A stretch of 14,823 bases of DNA from Bacillota bacterium (GCA_023443315.1 JAEZVA010000065.1:1-14823); one strand, 5' to 3'. Shown: positions 1 to 6,032, numbered from the stretch's first letter. Program-made: numbers and translations. Notes: a model not told the origin generated them from the sequence alone.

Positions 1-74
1 GCCCAGAGCATCAAGGGCTTGCCGAAAACGTGCGGCAGATGTACGGTGCGATAGGCACGGCGGGGTTCAACTAA
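1..74 (+). CDS. 3' end of an unidentified gene
   Basis: An open frame runs in from the left edge and stops at TAA 72-74, giving 23 visible residues that end in GAIGTAGFN. It lies on the same strand as the next gene and ends 37 bases before that gene's chosen start, so the two could share a transcript. Too little is visible to name a family. That it is a real coding end is an inference from the open frame and the spacing. Confidence 0.45.
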   Translation, partial: PEHQGLAENVRQMYGAIGTAGFN

Positions 75-111
75 ACCAGTCGGACAGATTAGGAAAAGAG
101 GGAGCATGGGT

Positions 112-456
112 ATGGGAAATCCATTTACGGAAATGAAGCTGTTTCAGGTTAAACCCGATAAACTCGAGGAGTTTGAAGCGTTGATTAAAACGATTAAATC
201 AGAGCAGGAAAAGCAACCGGGCTGCATCAGTGTTAAGTATATGAAACGGTTTTATACGTTTGACGGTGTCGAAACTGGCAAGCCCCCAAGGGAGCTATCG
301 AAGATTGTGAAATGCGTAAAGTACTATTCGTACATAGAGTACGACACCATCGAAAACTGCGGGAAGGCAATGGGTTGGTTTTTTACGAATCACGCGAAAA
401 ACGTTATCAAACTGCTTATCATGCCGTTTGATATTAATAGCGGGTATTCAGTTTAG
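112..456 (+). CDS. Small ABM-like dimeric alpha-beta barrel protein
   Basis: This encodes a soluble protein of about 114 residues. The N-terminal half (TEMKLFQVKPDKLEEFEAL, then EQEKQPGCISVKYMKRF) has the strand-helix-strand pattern of antibiotic-biosynthesis-monooxygenase-like (ABM) dimeric alpha-beta barrels. The C-terminal part is aromatic (YYSYIEYDTIENC, then GWFFTNHAKN) and ends in IMPFDINSGYSV. ABM folds include small oxygenases and many proteins of unknown function, so no substrate is proposed. There is no signal peptide or membrane segment. ATG 106 also opens the frame, but the GAGGGAG at 98-104 sits one base from it and seven bases from ATG 112, so 112 is preferred. The gene may follow the partial gene upstream in one transcript, and it ends before a strong terminator. 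The fold is a moderate-confidence call and the function is unknown. Confidence 0.75.
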   Translation: MGNPFTEMKLFQVKPDKLEEFEALIKTIKSEQEKQPGCISVKYMKRFYTFDGVETGKPPRELSKIVKCVKYYSYIEYDTIENCGKAMGWFFTNHAKNVIKLLIMPFDINSGYSV

Positions 457-488
457 TAAGGGGTAATGGGTAACGAATGCAAAAGAAA

Positions 489-516
489 CAGCCCGGCGGG
501 GTTCTCCGCCGGGCTG
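489..516. terminator. Bidirectional intrinsic terminator
   Basis: An 11-bp perfect GC-rich stem (CAGCCCGGCGG pairing with CCGCCGGGCTG) encloses a 6-base loop. A T-rich TTGTTGTTAAATTA follows on the plus strand. On the minus strand the flank AAAAGAAA reads TTTCTTTT. It lies between the convergent ABM-like gene and rsmA and can serve both. Confidence 0.85.
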
Positions 517-551
517 TTGTTGTTAAATTACCTTTGATGAAAGCATTGTCT

Positions 552-1433
552 TCATAGCGGTACATTCCGCTCGCTTTCCTGCTCGGTCTTTACCCCGTCG
601 GCGATTACCGCAAACTGGGCTAGGGTTAGCTGCTCTGCGCGTGCATTTGCGGGCACATCCGCAAGCTGTAAAACCGACTGAACCCGCTCCTTGGACAGCC
701 CCCCCACCCCACATAAGGAGTTTGAGATTGTCTTGCGCCGCTGAGAAAACGCCGCGCGCACCACCGCAAAGAACAGCTTCTCCTCCCGCACCGCTACGGG
801 CGGGGCGTCGTGGATGGCAAGGCGAATCACCGAGGAGTCCACGTCGGGCGCGGGCAGAAAGCTGCCGCGCGACACCTGAAACAAGACCTTCGGCTCGCTG
901 TAAAAGCGCACCGCGATGCTCACCGCCCCAACATCACGGGTGGCGGGCTGGGCGCACAGACGCTGCGCCGCCTCCTTTTGCACCATGACGGTGATTGCCT
1001 TGACGGGTAGGCGCGATTCAAGCAGGTTCATTACAATGGGCGAGGTGATATAGTAGGGCAGGTTCGCGCACACCACCACCTCCATGCCCGCAAACTCGCG
1101 GGCTATCAGGGCGGCGAGGTCGACCTTTAGCACGTCCTCAAACACCACCGACACATTGTCAAGCCCGTTTAGGGTCTCCTCCAAGATGGGGGCAAGGCGG
1201 GTGTCCAGCTCGATGCACACCACGCGGCGCGCAAGGCGGGCAAGCTCCACCGTCAAAACGCCGATGCCGGGGCCAATCTCGATGACCCCGATGCCCTCGC
1301 AGCCGGATTCCGTTGCCATGCGCGGGCATACCCCGGGGTTGATGATGAAGTTCTGCCCCTTGGCCTTGGAGAAGGTGAAGCCATGACGGCTTAAAAGCCC
1401 CTTGACCTCCTTGATGCCGGTCAGATTGTGCAT
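552..1433 (-). CDS. rsmA: 16S rRNA (adenine1518/1519-N6) dimethyltransferase RsmA
   Basis: RsmA (KsgA) uses S-adenosylmethionine to dimethylate two adjacent adenines in the 3'-terminal hairpin of 16S rRNA late in 30S assembly; loss typically gives kasugamycin resistance. From the chosen start, visible motifs are GQNFI at residues 26-30, the SAM-binding EIGPGIG at 52-58, the acidic ribose-binding ELD at about 75-77, and the catalytic NLPYYI at 124-129. FLPAPDVDSSV and FSQRRKT, also typical of the family, lie downstream. The frame is open to ATG 1478, but the ATG at 1433 has AGGA six bases upstream and gives the usual RsmA beginning (MHNLTGIKEVKGLL). The upper start lies in a degenerate repeat and lacks a ribosome site. 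The 293-residue length is normal. It is downstream of the HD-domain gene on the same strand and probably cotranscribed with it. Family assignment is firm. Confidence 0.95.
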   Translation of the reverse strand: MHNLTGIKEVKGLLSRHGFTFSKAKGQNFIINPGVCPRMATESGCEGIGVIEIGPGIGVLTVELARLARRVVCIELDTRLAPILEETLNGLDNVSVVFEDVLKVDLAALIAREFAGMEVVVCANLPYYITSPIVMNLLESRLPVKAITVMVQKEAAQRLCAQPATRDVGAVSIAVRFYSEPKVLFQVSRGSFLPAPDVDSSVIRLAIHDAPPVAVREEKLFFAVVRAAFSQRRKTISNSLCGVGGLSKERVQSVLQLADVPANARAEQLTLAQFAVIADGVKTEQESERNVPL

Positions 1434-1476
1434 GTAGTGTCCTAGCCTTTCTGGATGATATTCGTTTTTTGCGCCC

Positions 1477-1542
1477 ATTCTATAGGATAGGCGTGCACAT
1501 ACTAAAGTACGGGCGTGCCTATACTAAAGGATGGGTGTGTCG
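1477..1542. repeat. Three degenerate 22-bp tandem repeats
   Basis: Copies lie at 1477-1498, 1499-1520 and 1521-1542. Copies 2 and 3 (each beginning ATACTAAAG) match at 17 of 22 positions, and copies 1 and 2 at 15 of 22, counted by eye. The array covers the last codons and stop of the HD-domain gene and the short gap before rsmA. Because 22 is not a multiple of three, each copy would shift the frame, so only the first on the minus strand is translated by the HD gene. It looks like an old duplication of that gene's 3' end. Confidence 0.6.
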
Positions 1543-2189
1543 TTGATGACTAAGCGAAACAGAAGCCCTAAAAAGTCAGCTGCGCGGCGGCATAAAATCA
1601 TGCGCTGCAAAAATATTTCAAAGTAATCCATCACGGGGCAGATGGCGGTGTCGATGGAAAGCGACAGGGTAATCGACTTTTTCTCCGCATCAAGGTCAAG
1701 GGACGAGTGCTCCACCGCGTAGTTCACACGGTCGTGGATGTCCTGCGTGGCGGGGTCCCAGTTGCGCACGCGGGTGCGGCGCACGTCGCTTTTATCAGCA
1801 AGAATCAGTGCCGCCGCTACGGCGCTGACGGCGGAGGCGGTGGCTTCGTCGTGGTTGCCAATGGCGCAGATGACCTCTGCGATGTCGTCGGGCGACATAC
1901 CCATCTTGTCAAGGATGCGAAACGCCATTACAGCGCCGCTCTGGGCGTGGTCCACGCGGTTTACCACGTTGCCGATGTCGTGCATATACCCCGCGATGCG
2001 CGCAAGCTCGCAGGTGTGCGCGTCGTAGCCTAGCTCGCGCAGTACGGTATATGCCGTTGTGGCGCAACGGGTAACGTGTGCCGCCGAATGCTCGGTGTAG
2101 CCCATCGCCTTAAGAGATTCATCGGCCATGCGGATGTACGCATTGATTTCGGGGCTGTTTTTAACCTGTTCAAATGATACGATTGCCAT
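1524..2189 (-). CDS. HD-domain metal-dependent phosphohydrolase, substrate unknown
   Basis: This is a 221-residue cytoplasmic protein with the HD signature of metal-dependent phosphohydrolases. H38 lies in HSAAHV, the H70-D71 pair in YMHDIGN, H113 in GNHDE, and D132/D135 in LADKSD. These supply the H...HD...D ligands that hold one or two metal ions and attack phosphoester bonds. HD enzymes act on nucleotides, (p)ppGpp or cyclic dinucleotides, and nothing here selects among these. The C-terminal 80 residues are not recognised and carry no second obvious domain. The start is secure: AAAGGAGG lies seven bases before the ATG on the minus strand. A TATAAT box sits about 50 bases upstream, and rsmA follows on the same strand after 90 bases, suggesting a two-gene unit. 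The stop codon lies in the 22-bp repeats. The family is clear, the substrate is not. Confidence 0.85.
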   Translation of the reverse strand: MAIVSFEQVKNSPEINAYIRMADESLKAMGYTEHSAAHVTRCATTAYTVLRELGYDAHTCELARIAGYMHDIGNVVNRVDHAQSGAVMAFRILDKMGMSPDDIAEVICAIGNHDEATASAVSAVAAALILADKSDVRRTRVRNWDPATQDIHDRVNYAVEHSSLDLDAEKKSITLSLSIDTAICPVMDYFEIFLQRMILCRRAADFLGLLFRLVINDTPIL

Positions 2190-2236
2190 ATTATGTTTCC
2201 TCCTTTATCGAGGGTAGTAATTGTTGTAGTCATTCT

Positions 2237-2265
2237 ATTATACACTATTTTGGTTACAAATTCAT
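2237..2265 (-). promoter_or_regulatory. Candidate promoter for the HD gene and rsmA
   Basis: On the minus strand a perfect TATAAT -10 box occupies 2242-2237. With a 17-base spacer the -35 position reads ATGAAT, a poor match to TTGACA. The start site would fall about 40 bases before the HD gene. The -10 is strong and the -35 weak, so an activator may be needed or transcription may be modest. Confidence 0.5.
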
Positions 2266-2284
2266 AGCCCTGTAACGGTTTGTA

Positions 2285-2313
2285 TTGAACAAGCCGAGTA
2301 AAAAGCGTATAAT
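2285..2313 (+). promoter_or_regulatory. Sigma-A-type promoter for coaX
   Basis: TTGAAC at 2285-2290 and TATAAT at 2308-2313 are separated by exactly 17 bases, a near-consensus vegetative promoter. The predicted start near 2320 leaves an untranslated leader of about 75 bases before coaX. It is back to back with the candidate promoter of the HD gene. Confidence 0.8.
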
Positions 2314-2394
2314 AAGGTGGTAAAGTTTTGTATGGCAACCGCCACATAGATTATTATACCCTGCACTTGTGCACGACATATGAGGAATGAACAA

Positions 2395-3162
2395 ATGGTA
2401 TTAGCAATCGATATTGGAAACACGAACATCTGTCTTGGCTGCTTTGAGGACGAAAAGCTGATTCTTACGTCGCGCCTGTTTACCGACAGCAACCGCACCG
2501 AGGATCAGTACGCCATCGAGATACGCGACATCTTTAACCTGTACGGTTTTAAGGGGCGAACGGTGGAAGGCTGCATCATCGGCTCGGTGGTTCCAAAGCT
2601 TACCGGCGTGCTTACCCGCGCGGTGGAAAAATACCTGCACTGCCCGGTGCTTATTGTATCGGCGGGCATTAAGACGGGGCTTAATCTGCGCGCGGAAAAC
2701 CCCGCGGGCATTGGCGCCGACTTTGTGTGCGGCGCGGTTGGTGCGATGAATAAGTACCCGCTGCCCTGTGTCATCTTTGACCTTGGCACCGCCACAAAGA
2801 TCTTTGCGGTTGATAAAACAGGCTCGTTCATCGGCGGCTCGATTATGCCGGGCGTGCTCATCTCGCTCGAGGCACTTGCCAAACGCACGGCGCAGCTGCC
2901 TAGCATCGGGCTGGACGGTGCCGACCCGCCGCTGATTACCACCATTACGGTAGAGAGCATGCGTTCGGGGCTTTTATACGGCACCGCGAGCATGATTGAC
3001 GGGATGGCGGCACGCTACAGCGAGACGTTTGACACCCCACCCACCATCGTGGCTACGGGCGGCATCTCGGGTGCGGTGGTGAAGTATTGCAGAGAAAACG
3101 TGCAGTACGATCCCGATCTGGTACTCGAAGGGCTGTATCTCATCTACAAAAAGAATGCTTAG
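2395..3162 (+). CDS. coaX: Type III pantothenate kinase CoaX
   Basis: CoaX phosphorylates pantothenate, the first step of coenzyme A synthesis. It belongs to the acetate and sugar kinase/Hsc70/actin superfamily, needs a monovalent cation and is insensitive to CoA feedback. From the chosen start the motifs are the phosphate-binding DIGNTN at residues 6-11, GAD at 107-109 with the family's catalytic aspartate at D109, DLGTAT beginning at 129, and GGSIMPG at 147-153. The residue after the GAD is Phe, where many family members have Arg. The usual start is MLLAIDIGNTN-like, and ATG 2395 gives MVLAIDIGNTN with AGGA eight bases upstream; ATG 2380 would add five residues and place that site inside the gene. 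The 255-residue length is typical. A strong promoter lies upstream, and an ECF transporter gene follows on the same strand. Assignment is firm. Confidence 0.95.
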   Translation: MVLAIDIGNTNICLGCFEDEKLILTSRLFTDSNRTEDQYAIEIRDIFNLYGFKGRTVEGCIIGSVVPKLTGVLTRAVEKYLHCPVLIVSAGIKTGLNLRAENPAGIGADFVCGAVGAMNKYPLPCVIFDLGTATKIFAVDKTGSFIGGSIMPGVLISLEALAKRTAQLPSIGLDGADPPLITTITVESMRSGLLYGTASMIDGMAARYSETFDTPPTIVATGGISGAVVKYCRENVQYDPDLVLEGLYLIYKKNA

Positions 3163-3187
3163 CACACAAACGGTGTAAATCAATTAT

Positions 3188-3206
3188 CATTGGCGTTTCG
3201 CCAATG
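3188..3206 (+). other. Perfect hairpin just after coaX
   Basis: CATTGGCG pairs with CGCCAATG across a three-base loop, 25 bases after the coaX stop. No T run follows (the flank is GTTCGGGTTAC), so it is not a standard intrinsic terminator. It could stabilise the 3' end of coaX mRNA or be a processing site between coaX and the transporter gene. Confidence 0.5.
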
Positions 3207-3269
3207 GTTCGGGTTACAAAGCGGAAGTATTAAGCAATACCACACGCCTTTAATCTGAATCGGTTTAAT

Positions 3270-3320
3270 CCCCTTATTCCTCTTTTTAAAGTGATGCTCG
3301 GTTGCTCAGGAAGAAAGGGG
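3270..3320 (+). promoter_or_regulatory. Structured leader before the ECF S-component gene
   Basis: CCCCTT-A-TTCCT at 3270-3281 can pair with AGGAA-GA-AAGGGG at 3308-3320, giving 6 bp and 5 bp around a small internal loop, with a 26-base apical region. A smaller stem (GTATT/AATAC, 3227-3240) precedes it. The 226-base gap between coaX and the transporter contains no convincing gene, and I could not match it to a riboswitch class. It may be a cis-regulatory RNA, but the pairing was found by eye. Confidence 0.35.
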
Positions 3321-3388
3321 GAAGACCATAATTGACTTTATAAATTTGCGTTGCATCCCATACGGGAGCGACAGCAGGAGGAATTGTT

Positions 3389-4021
3389 ATGAACCAAAAC
3401 ACACGGCGCATCCCCACGCGAACCCTGACCATCCTTGGCATCCTGTCCGCAATTGAGATTATTATGGCGTTTACGCCGCTTGGGTCGATCCCCATCGGAC
3501 CGATTGTAGCAACGCTTGCGCACATACCGGTTATTATAGCGGGTGTGACGCTGGGCGTCGGGGCGGGCGCTTACATGGGCGGACTGTTTGGTCTGCTTAG
3601 CTTTATTGTCAACACCATGATGCCTACCGTCACGTCGTTTATCTTCACCCCGTTTTATTCGGTGGGGCAGGTAAGCGGCAATCCTTGGAGCCTTGTTATC
3701 TGCTTTGTACCGCGCATCCTGCTCGGTGTTGTGGCGGGTCTTTTGTTCCGGGCGATAGCCGCGCACGACAAGCACAAATACGTTGCGTATACCGTATCGG
3801 CGGTTGTTTCATCGCTCGTTCACACCGCACTGGTGCTGGGCGGCTTATACGTCTTCTTTGGCAGAACCTACGCAGAGGTTATCGGGCAGGCGTATGAGGC
3901 ACTGCTTGGTTTAATCGGCACGGTGGTGCTGACAAACGGCATACCCGAGGCCATCCTTGCCGCCATCCTTGCCGTTGCGGTGGGAAAGGCACTGGAAAAG
4001 CTGTCTCGCCGACCGGCGTAA
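3389..4021 (+). CDS. ECF transporter S component, probably for pantothenate
   Basis: This is a 210-residue membrane protein with about six hydrophobic segments (near residues 12-30, 36-52, 55-77, 99-122, 131-157 and 171-200). It has a basic start (RRIPTR) and the Gly/small-residue-rich pattern IPIGPIVATLAHIPVIIAG followed by LGVGAGAYMGGLFGLLSF, typical of ECF substrate-binding (S) subunits of the riboflavin/pantothenate-transporter type. S components capture a vitamin and work with a shared EcfT and EcfA/A' energising module, absent from this window and presumably encoded elsewhere. The position directly after coaX makes pantothenate the best guess (PanT-like); folate, riboflavin or queuosine precursors are alternatives. 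AGGAGG at 3376-3381, seven bases upstream, fixes the start. A 12-bp terminator hairpin follows. S-component identity is fairly firm; the substrate is inferred only from context. Confidence 0.85.
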   Translation: MNQNTRRIPTRTLTILGILSAIEIIMAFTPLGSIPIGPIVATLAHIPVIIAGVTLGVGAGAYMGGLFGLLSFIVNTMMPTVTSFIFTPFYSVGQVSGNPWSLVICFVPRILLGVVAGLLFRAIAAHDKHKYVAYTVSAVVSSLVHTALVLGGLYVFFGRTYAEVIGQAYEALLGLIGTVVLTNGIPEAILAAILAVAVGKALEKLSRRPA

Positions 4022-4041
4022 AACCTAGGCTATAACATATT

Positions 4042-4071
4042 CGCCCCTTTGGCTGCTATGCCAAAGGGGCG
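4042..4071 (+). terminator. Intrinsic terminator after the ECF S-component gene
   Basis: A perfect 12-bp stem (CGCCCCTTTGGC pairing with GCCAAAGGGGCG) with a 6-base loop is followed by TTTTCAAT. It sits between the convergent transporter gene and pyrB. The minus-strand flank (GAATATG) is not T-rich, so it serves the plus strand best, though the stem could also slow transcription leaving pyrB. Confidence 0.85.
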
Positions 4072-4080
4072 TTTTCAATG

Positions 4081-5163
4081 CTATATTAAGATTCTGCTGT
4101 TGCAGTACCGGCATTCCAGCATGTCGGAGGTGCCCGAGTATAGGTGGGGCAGGTAGGTTTCGGCGCGGGTGATGCAGTGCGCGTTTTGGCAGGGGATATC
4201 GCCCAGATGCGCATACGGCGCCGGCAGGTAGGGGATGCTGCCATCAAACAGCATGAGTATGAGTGCCATTCGGGCAAAGATGCCGTACCGCGCCTGCCTG
4301 AAGTAGATGGCGCGGGGGTCGCTGTCCACCTCGTTGGTTATTTCATCCACACGGGGCAGCGGGTGCATAATCTTTAACACAAACTTTGCGCGGTCGAGCT
4401 TTTCAGGGTCGAGGGTGTAAACGTTTTTTTCCCGCTTATACTCCTCCTCCGATGAAAAGCGTTCTTTTTGAATCCTTGTCATGTACAACACGTCAAGCTC
4501 GCTTATTGCATCCTCTAAGCTAAATACCTCCTGATACGGTACGCCGTTTGCGTCGAGTATCGTGCGTAGATAGGAGGGGATGCGAAGCTGCTCGGTGGAG
4601 ATTAAAACAAACCGGTTGTTCTTAAACTGCGACATCGCTTTAATCAAGGAATGGACGGTTCGGCCATTCTTTAGGTCGCCGCATACGCCAATCACCAGGT
4701 CGTGCAGGCGTCCTCGTTCGTACTTCAGTGTTACAAGGTCGGTCAGCGTCTGGGTGGGGTGTAGATGACCGCCGTCGCCCGCGTTAATCACGGGGCAGTT
4801 CGAGTAGATGGATGCCGCTTTAGCACTACCCTCACTCGGGTGGCGAATAACCAAGATGTCGGCATACGCGCTCATCACACTGATGGTATCCTTAAAGCTC
4901 TCCCCCTTTGCCACGGAGGAGTTTTGTGGGTCATCAAAGCCGATGACCTTGCCGCCAAGGCGAAACATCGCTGTCTGAAACGACATCTGCGTGCGGGTAG
5001 AAGGCTCATAAAACAAGGTGGCCATAATCTTGCCTTCCAGCCTGCCGTAGTAATCCGACGGGTTTCGGCTGATGTCTCCCGCAAGTGTGATGAGCTTATC
5101 CCAATAGCGGGGATGAAGGTCGTCAAGATCGATTAAGTGGGGCAGATTGCTCACGGTGACCAT
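4081..5163 (-). CDS. pyrB: Aspartate carbamoyltransferase with C-terminal PyrI-like zinc ribbon
   Basis: PyrB condenses carbamoyl phosphate with L-aspartate, the committed step of pyrimidine synthesis. The carbamoyl-phosphate site FYEPSTRT lies at residues 51-58, the 80s loop SSVAKGES at 82-89 (K86), HPTQ at 135-138, DLKNGRT at 163-169, TRIQKER at 229-235 and HPLPR at 267-271, so the catalytic chain looks complete. A normal chain of about 305-310 residues ends near LMLFDGS. This one continues about 50 residues with C325-x4-C330 and C351-x2-C354, in the context CQNAHCI and CRYC. That matches the zinc domain of the PyrI regulatory chain (CPN..CI...C.YC). PyrI's nucleotide-binding allosteric domain is absent. 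AAAGGG touches ATG 5163, so a GTG three codons downstream is an alternative start. The gene stands alone with its own promoter and no PyrR-type attenuator that I can see. Confidence 0.95.
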   Translation of the reverse strand: MVTVSNLPHLIDLDDLHPRYWDKLITLAGDISRNPSDYYGRLEGKIMATLFYEPSTRTQMSFQTAMFRLGGKVIGFDDPQNSSVAKGESFKDTISVMSAYADILVIRHPSEGSAKAASIYSNCPVINAGDGGHLHPTQTLTDLVTLKYERGRLHDLVIGVCGDLKNGRTVHSLIKAMSQFKNNRFVLISTEQLRIPSYLRTILDANGVPYQEVFSLEDAISELDVLYMTRIQKERFSSEEEYKREKNVYTLDPEKLDRAKFVLKIMHPLPRVDEITNEVDSDPRAIYFRQARYGIFARMALILMLFDGSIPYLPAPYAHLGDIPCQNAHCITRAETYLPHLYSGTSDMLECRYCNSRILI

Positions 5164-5198
5164 CCCTTTCTCTACAAAGCCTGTGCAATTCTTATCTT

Positions 5199-5226
5199 AT
5201 TTTATCATACCGTGCCACAAAAGCAA
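5199..5226 (-). promoter_or_regulatory. Candidate promoter for pyrB
   Basis: On the minus strand TTGCTT (5226-5221) and TAAAAT (5204-5199) are 16 bases apart. TGA directly before the -10 resembles an extended -10 (TGn). The start would be about 30 bases upstream of pyrB, leaving a leader too short for a PyrR attenuator. Confidence 0.55.
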
Positions 5227-5277
5227 CGGATGAGAGCGATTTTTTGCCCACCGATTTTTCCGATATGAAAACATGGC

Positions 5278-5306
5278 TTGCATCAAGTAAAAAAGACTGT
5301 TACAAT
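5278..5306 (+). promoter_or_regulatory. Candidate promoter for the iscR-like gene
   Basis: TTGCAT at 5278-5283 and TACAAT at 5301-5306 are 17 bases apart, with TGT just before the -10 as in extended -10 promoters. The implied leader is about 135 bases long. A partial inverted repeat overlaps the -10 box. Confidence 0.6.
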
Positions 5307-5313
5307 AATAACA
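5298..5313. promoter_or_regulatory. Candidate operator overlapping the iscR-like promoter
   Basis: The 16 bases TGTTACAATAATAACA have 5-bp inverted arms (TGTTA/TAACA) around a 6-base centre that includes most of the -10 box. RrF2 regulators are dimers and often repress their own promoters, so an autoregulatory site is plausible. The assignment rests on symmetry and position only. Confidence 0.3.
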
Positions 5314-5447
5314 TAGTGGGTCGTAGCAATTAATTTGTATATGGTCACGAATAAATCGTTTAAGAAGCCGTGATTTCGCTTTGCTCGATTTTATCTGGAC
5401 ATTTTTGGGGTTAATTTGCTACAGTAAACAGGGAGGCGCAAAAAGAC

Positions 5448-5870
5448 ATGAAAATCTCTACCAAAGGGCGGTACGGTCTGCGCATGATGCTTGATCTCGC
5501 GCACAACTATCAAAATGGGCTTGTATCACTCAAGGAGATTGCACAGCGTCAGGAGATTAGTGAAAAGTACCTAGAGCAGATCATCATTCTACTGCACAAA
5601 AGCGGACTGATTAGAAGCATGCGCGGTTCTCAGGGCGGTTACGCGCTTGCCAAAAGCCCGGACGAGATAACAGTGGGTGCTGTATTGCGCGCGCTGGAGG
5701 GCTCGCTGGTCCCCGTGGATTGTGTGCTGGACGAGTCCTGCCCCCGTACCGGGGGTTGTGCCACGCGCAGATTGTGGAGAAAAATTGCCGATGCGGTGGG
5801 GGATATTGTGGACAACACCACCCTTGCACAGCTTGCAAATGAGCCGGATGCAAGCGACTATGTTATCTAA
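5448..5870 (+). CDS. iscR: RrF2-family transcription regulator, IscR-like
   Basis: This is a 140-residue winged-helix regulator of the RrF2 family. The N-terminal MKISTKGRYGLRMMLDLA, the helix-turn-helix around residues 25-58 (SLKEIAQRQEISEKYLEQI) and the wing RGSQGGYALAK at 59-69 are diagnostic. C92-x5-C98-x5-C104 matches the cysteine triad that holds the [2Fe-2S] cluster in IscR, so iron-sulfur status is the likely signal. CymR, the cysteine-metabolism branch of the family, normally lacks this triad and is less likely. Its probable targets are its own promoter and iron-sulfur genes, and iscS lies 1.9 kb downstream beyond a divergently read gene. GGGAGG at 5431-5436 is 11 bases before the ATG, a somewhat long spacing. 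Hairpins follow the stop. The family call is firm; the iscR name rests on the cysteine triad and the neighbours. Confidence 0.85.
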   Translation: MKISTKGRYGLRMMLDLAHNYQNGLVSLKEIAQRQEISEKYLEQIIILLHKSGLIRSMRGSQGGYALAKSPDEITVGAVLRALEGSLVPVDCVLDESCPRTGGCATRRLWRKIADAVGDIVDNTTLAQLANEPDASDYVI

Positions 5871-5894
5871 TTGTAATGTGTAATATACACTTAA

Positions 5895-5935
5895 CAACAA
5901 GGCGATGCAACACATGTGTTTGCATCGCCTTGTTG
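5895..5935 (+). terminator. Long hairpin after the iscR-like gene
   Basis: A perfect 16-bp stem (CAACAAGGCGATGCAA pairing with TTGCATCGCCTTGTTG) closes a 9-base loop 25 bases after the stop. The following bases are CTAAGTAAAAATT, so there is no downstream T run. It probably helps end or stabilise the iscR-like transcript. Confidence 0.6.
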
Positions 5936-5948
5936 CTAAGTAAAAATT

Positions 5949-5977
5949 GCCGCCGCAAGCTGCAGGCATGCGGCGGC
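5949..5977 (-). terminator. Hairpin with minus-strand T run, for ypeB
   Basis: A 9-bp GC-rich stem (GCCGCCGCA/TGCGGCGGC) has an 11-base loop. Read on the minus strand it is followed by AATTTTTA, the form of an intrinsic terminator for ypeB. On the plus strand it is followed by GATTCTATTT and may also back up termination of the iscR-like gene. Confidence 0.65.
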
Positions 5978-5988
5978 GATTCTATTTA

Positions 5989-6016
5989 AAACATGCGGCC
6001 GAACCGCTGCATGTTT
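5989..6016 (-). terminator. Possible first ypeB terminator
   Basis: AAACATGCGG can pair with CCGCTGCATGTTT, with one bulged base. On the minus strand it lies just after the ypeB stop and ends in a short T run (GTTTTAAAT). It is weaker than the hairpin at 5949-5977 but closer to the gene. Confidence 0.45.
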
Positions 6017-6032
6017 GTTGCTATCAGTGACA

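Noticed and set aside
641..1386. Plus-strand open frames opposite rsmA
   Set aside because: Their translations are Arg/Pro/Ala-rich shadows of the GC-rich rsmA gene, with no ribosome sites or motifs.
3207..3388. A known riboswitch (THF, TPP or preQ1) before the ECF S component
   Set aside because: None of the conserved cores of these classes could be found; only uncharacterised stems are visible.
5396..5425. A second promoter just before the iscR-like gene (TGGACA, 18 bases, TACAGT)
   Set aside because: Its start would fall at the ribosome site itself, and the match is poorer than the promoter at 5278-5306.
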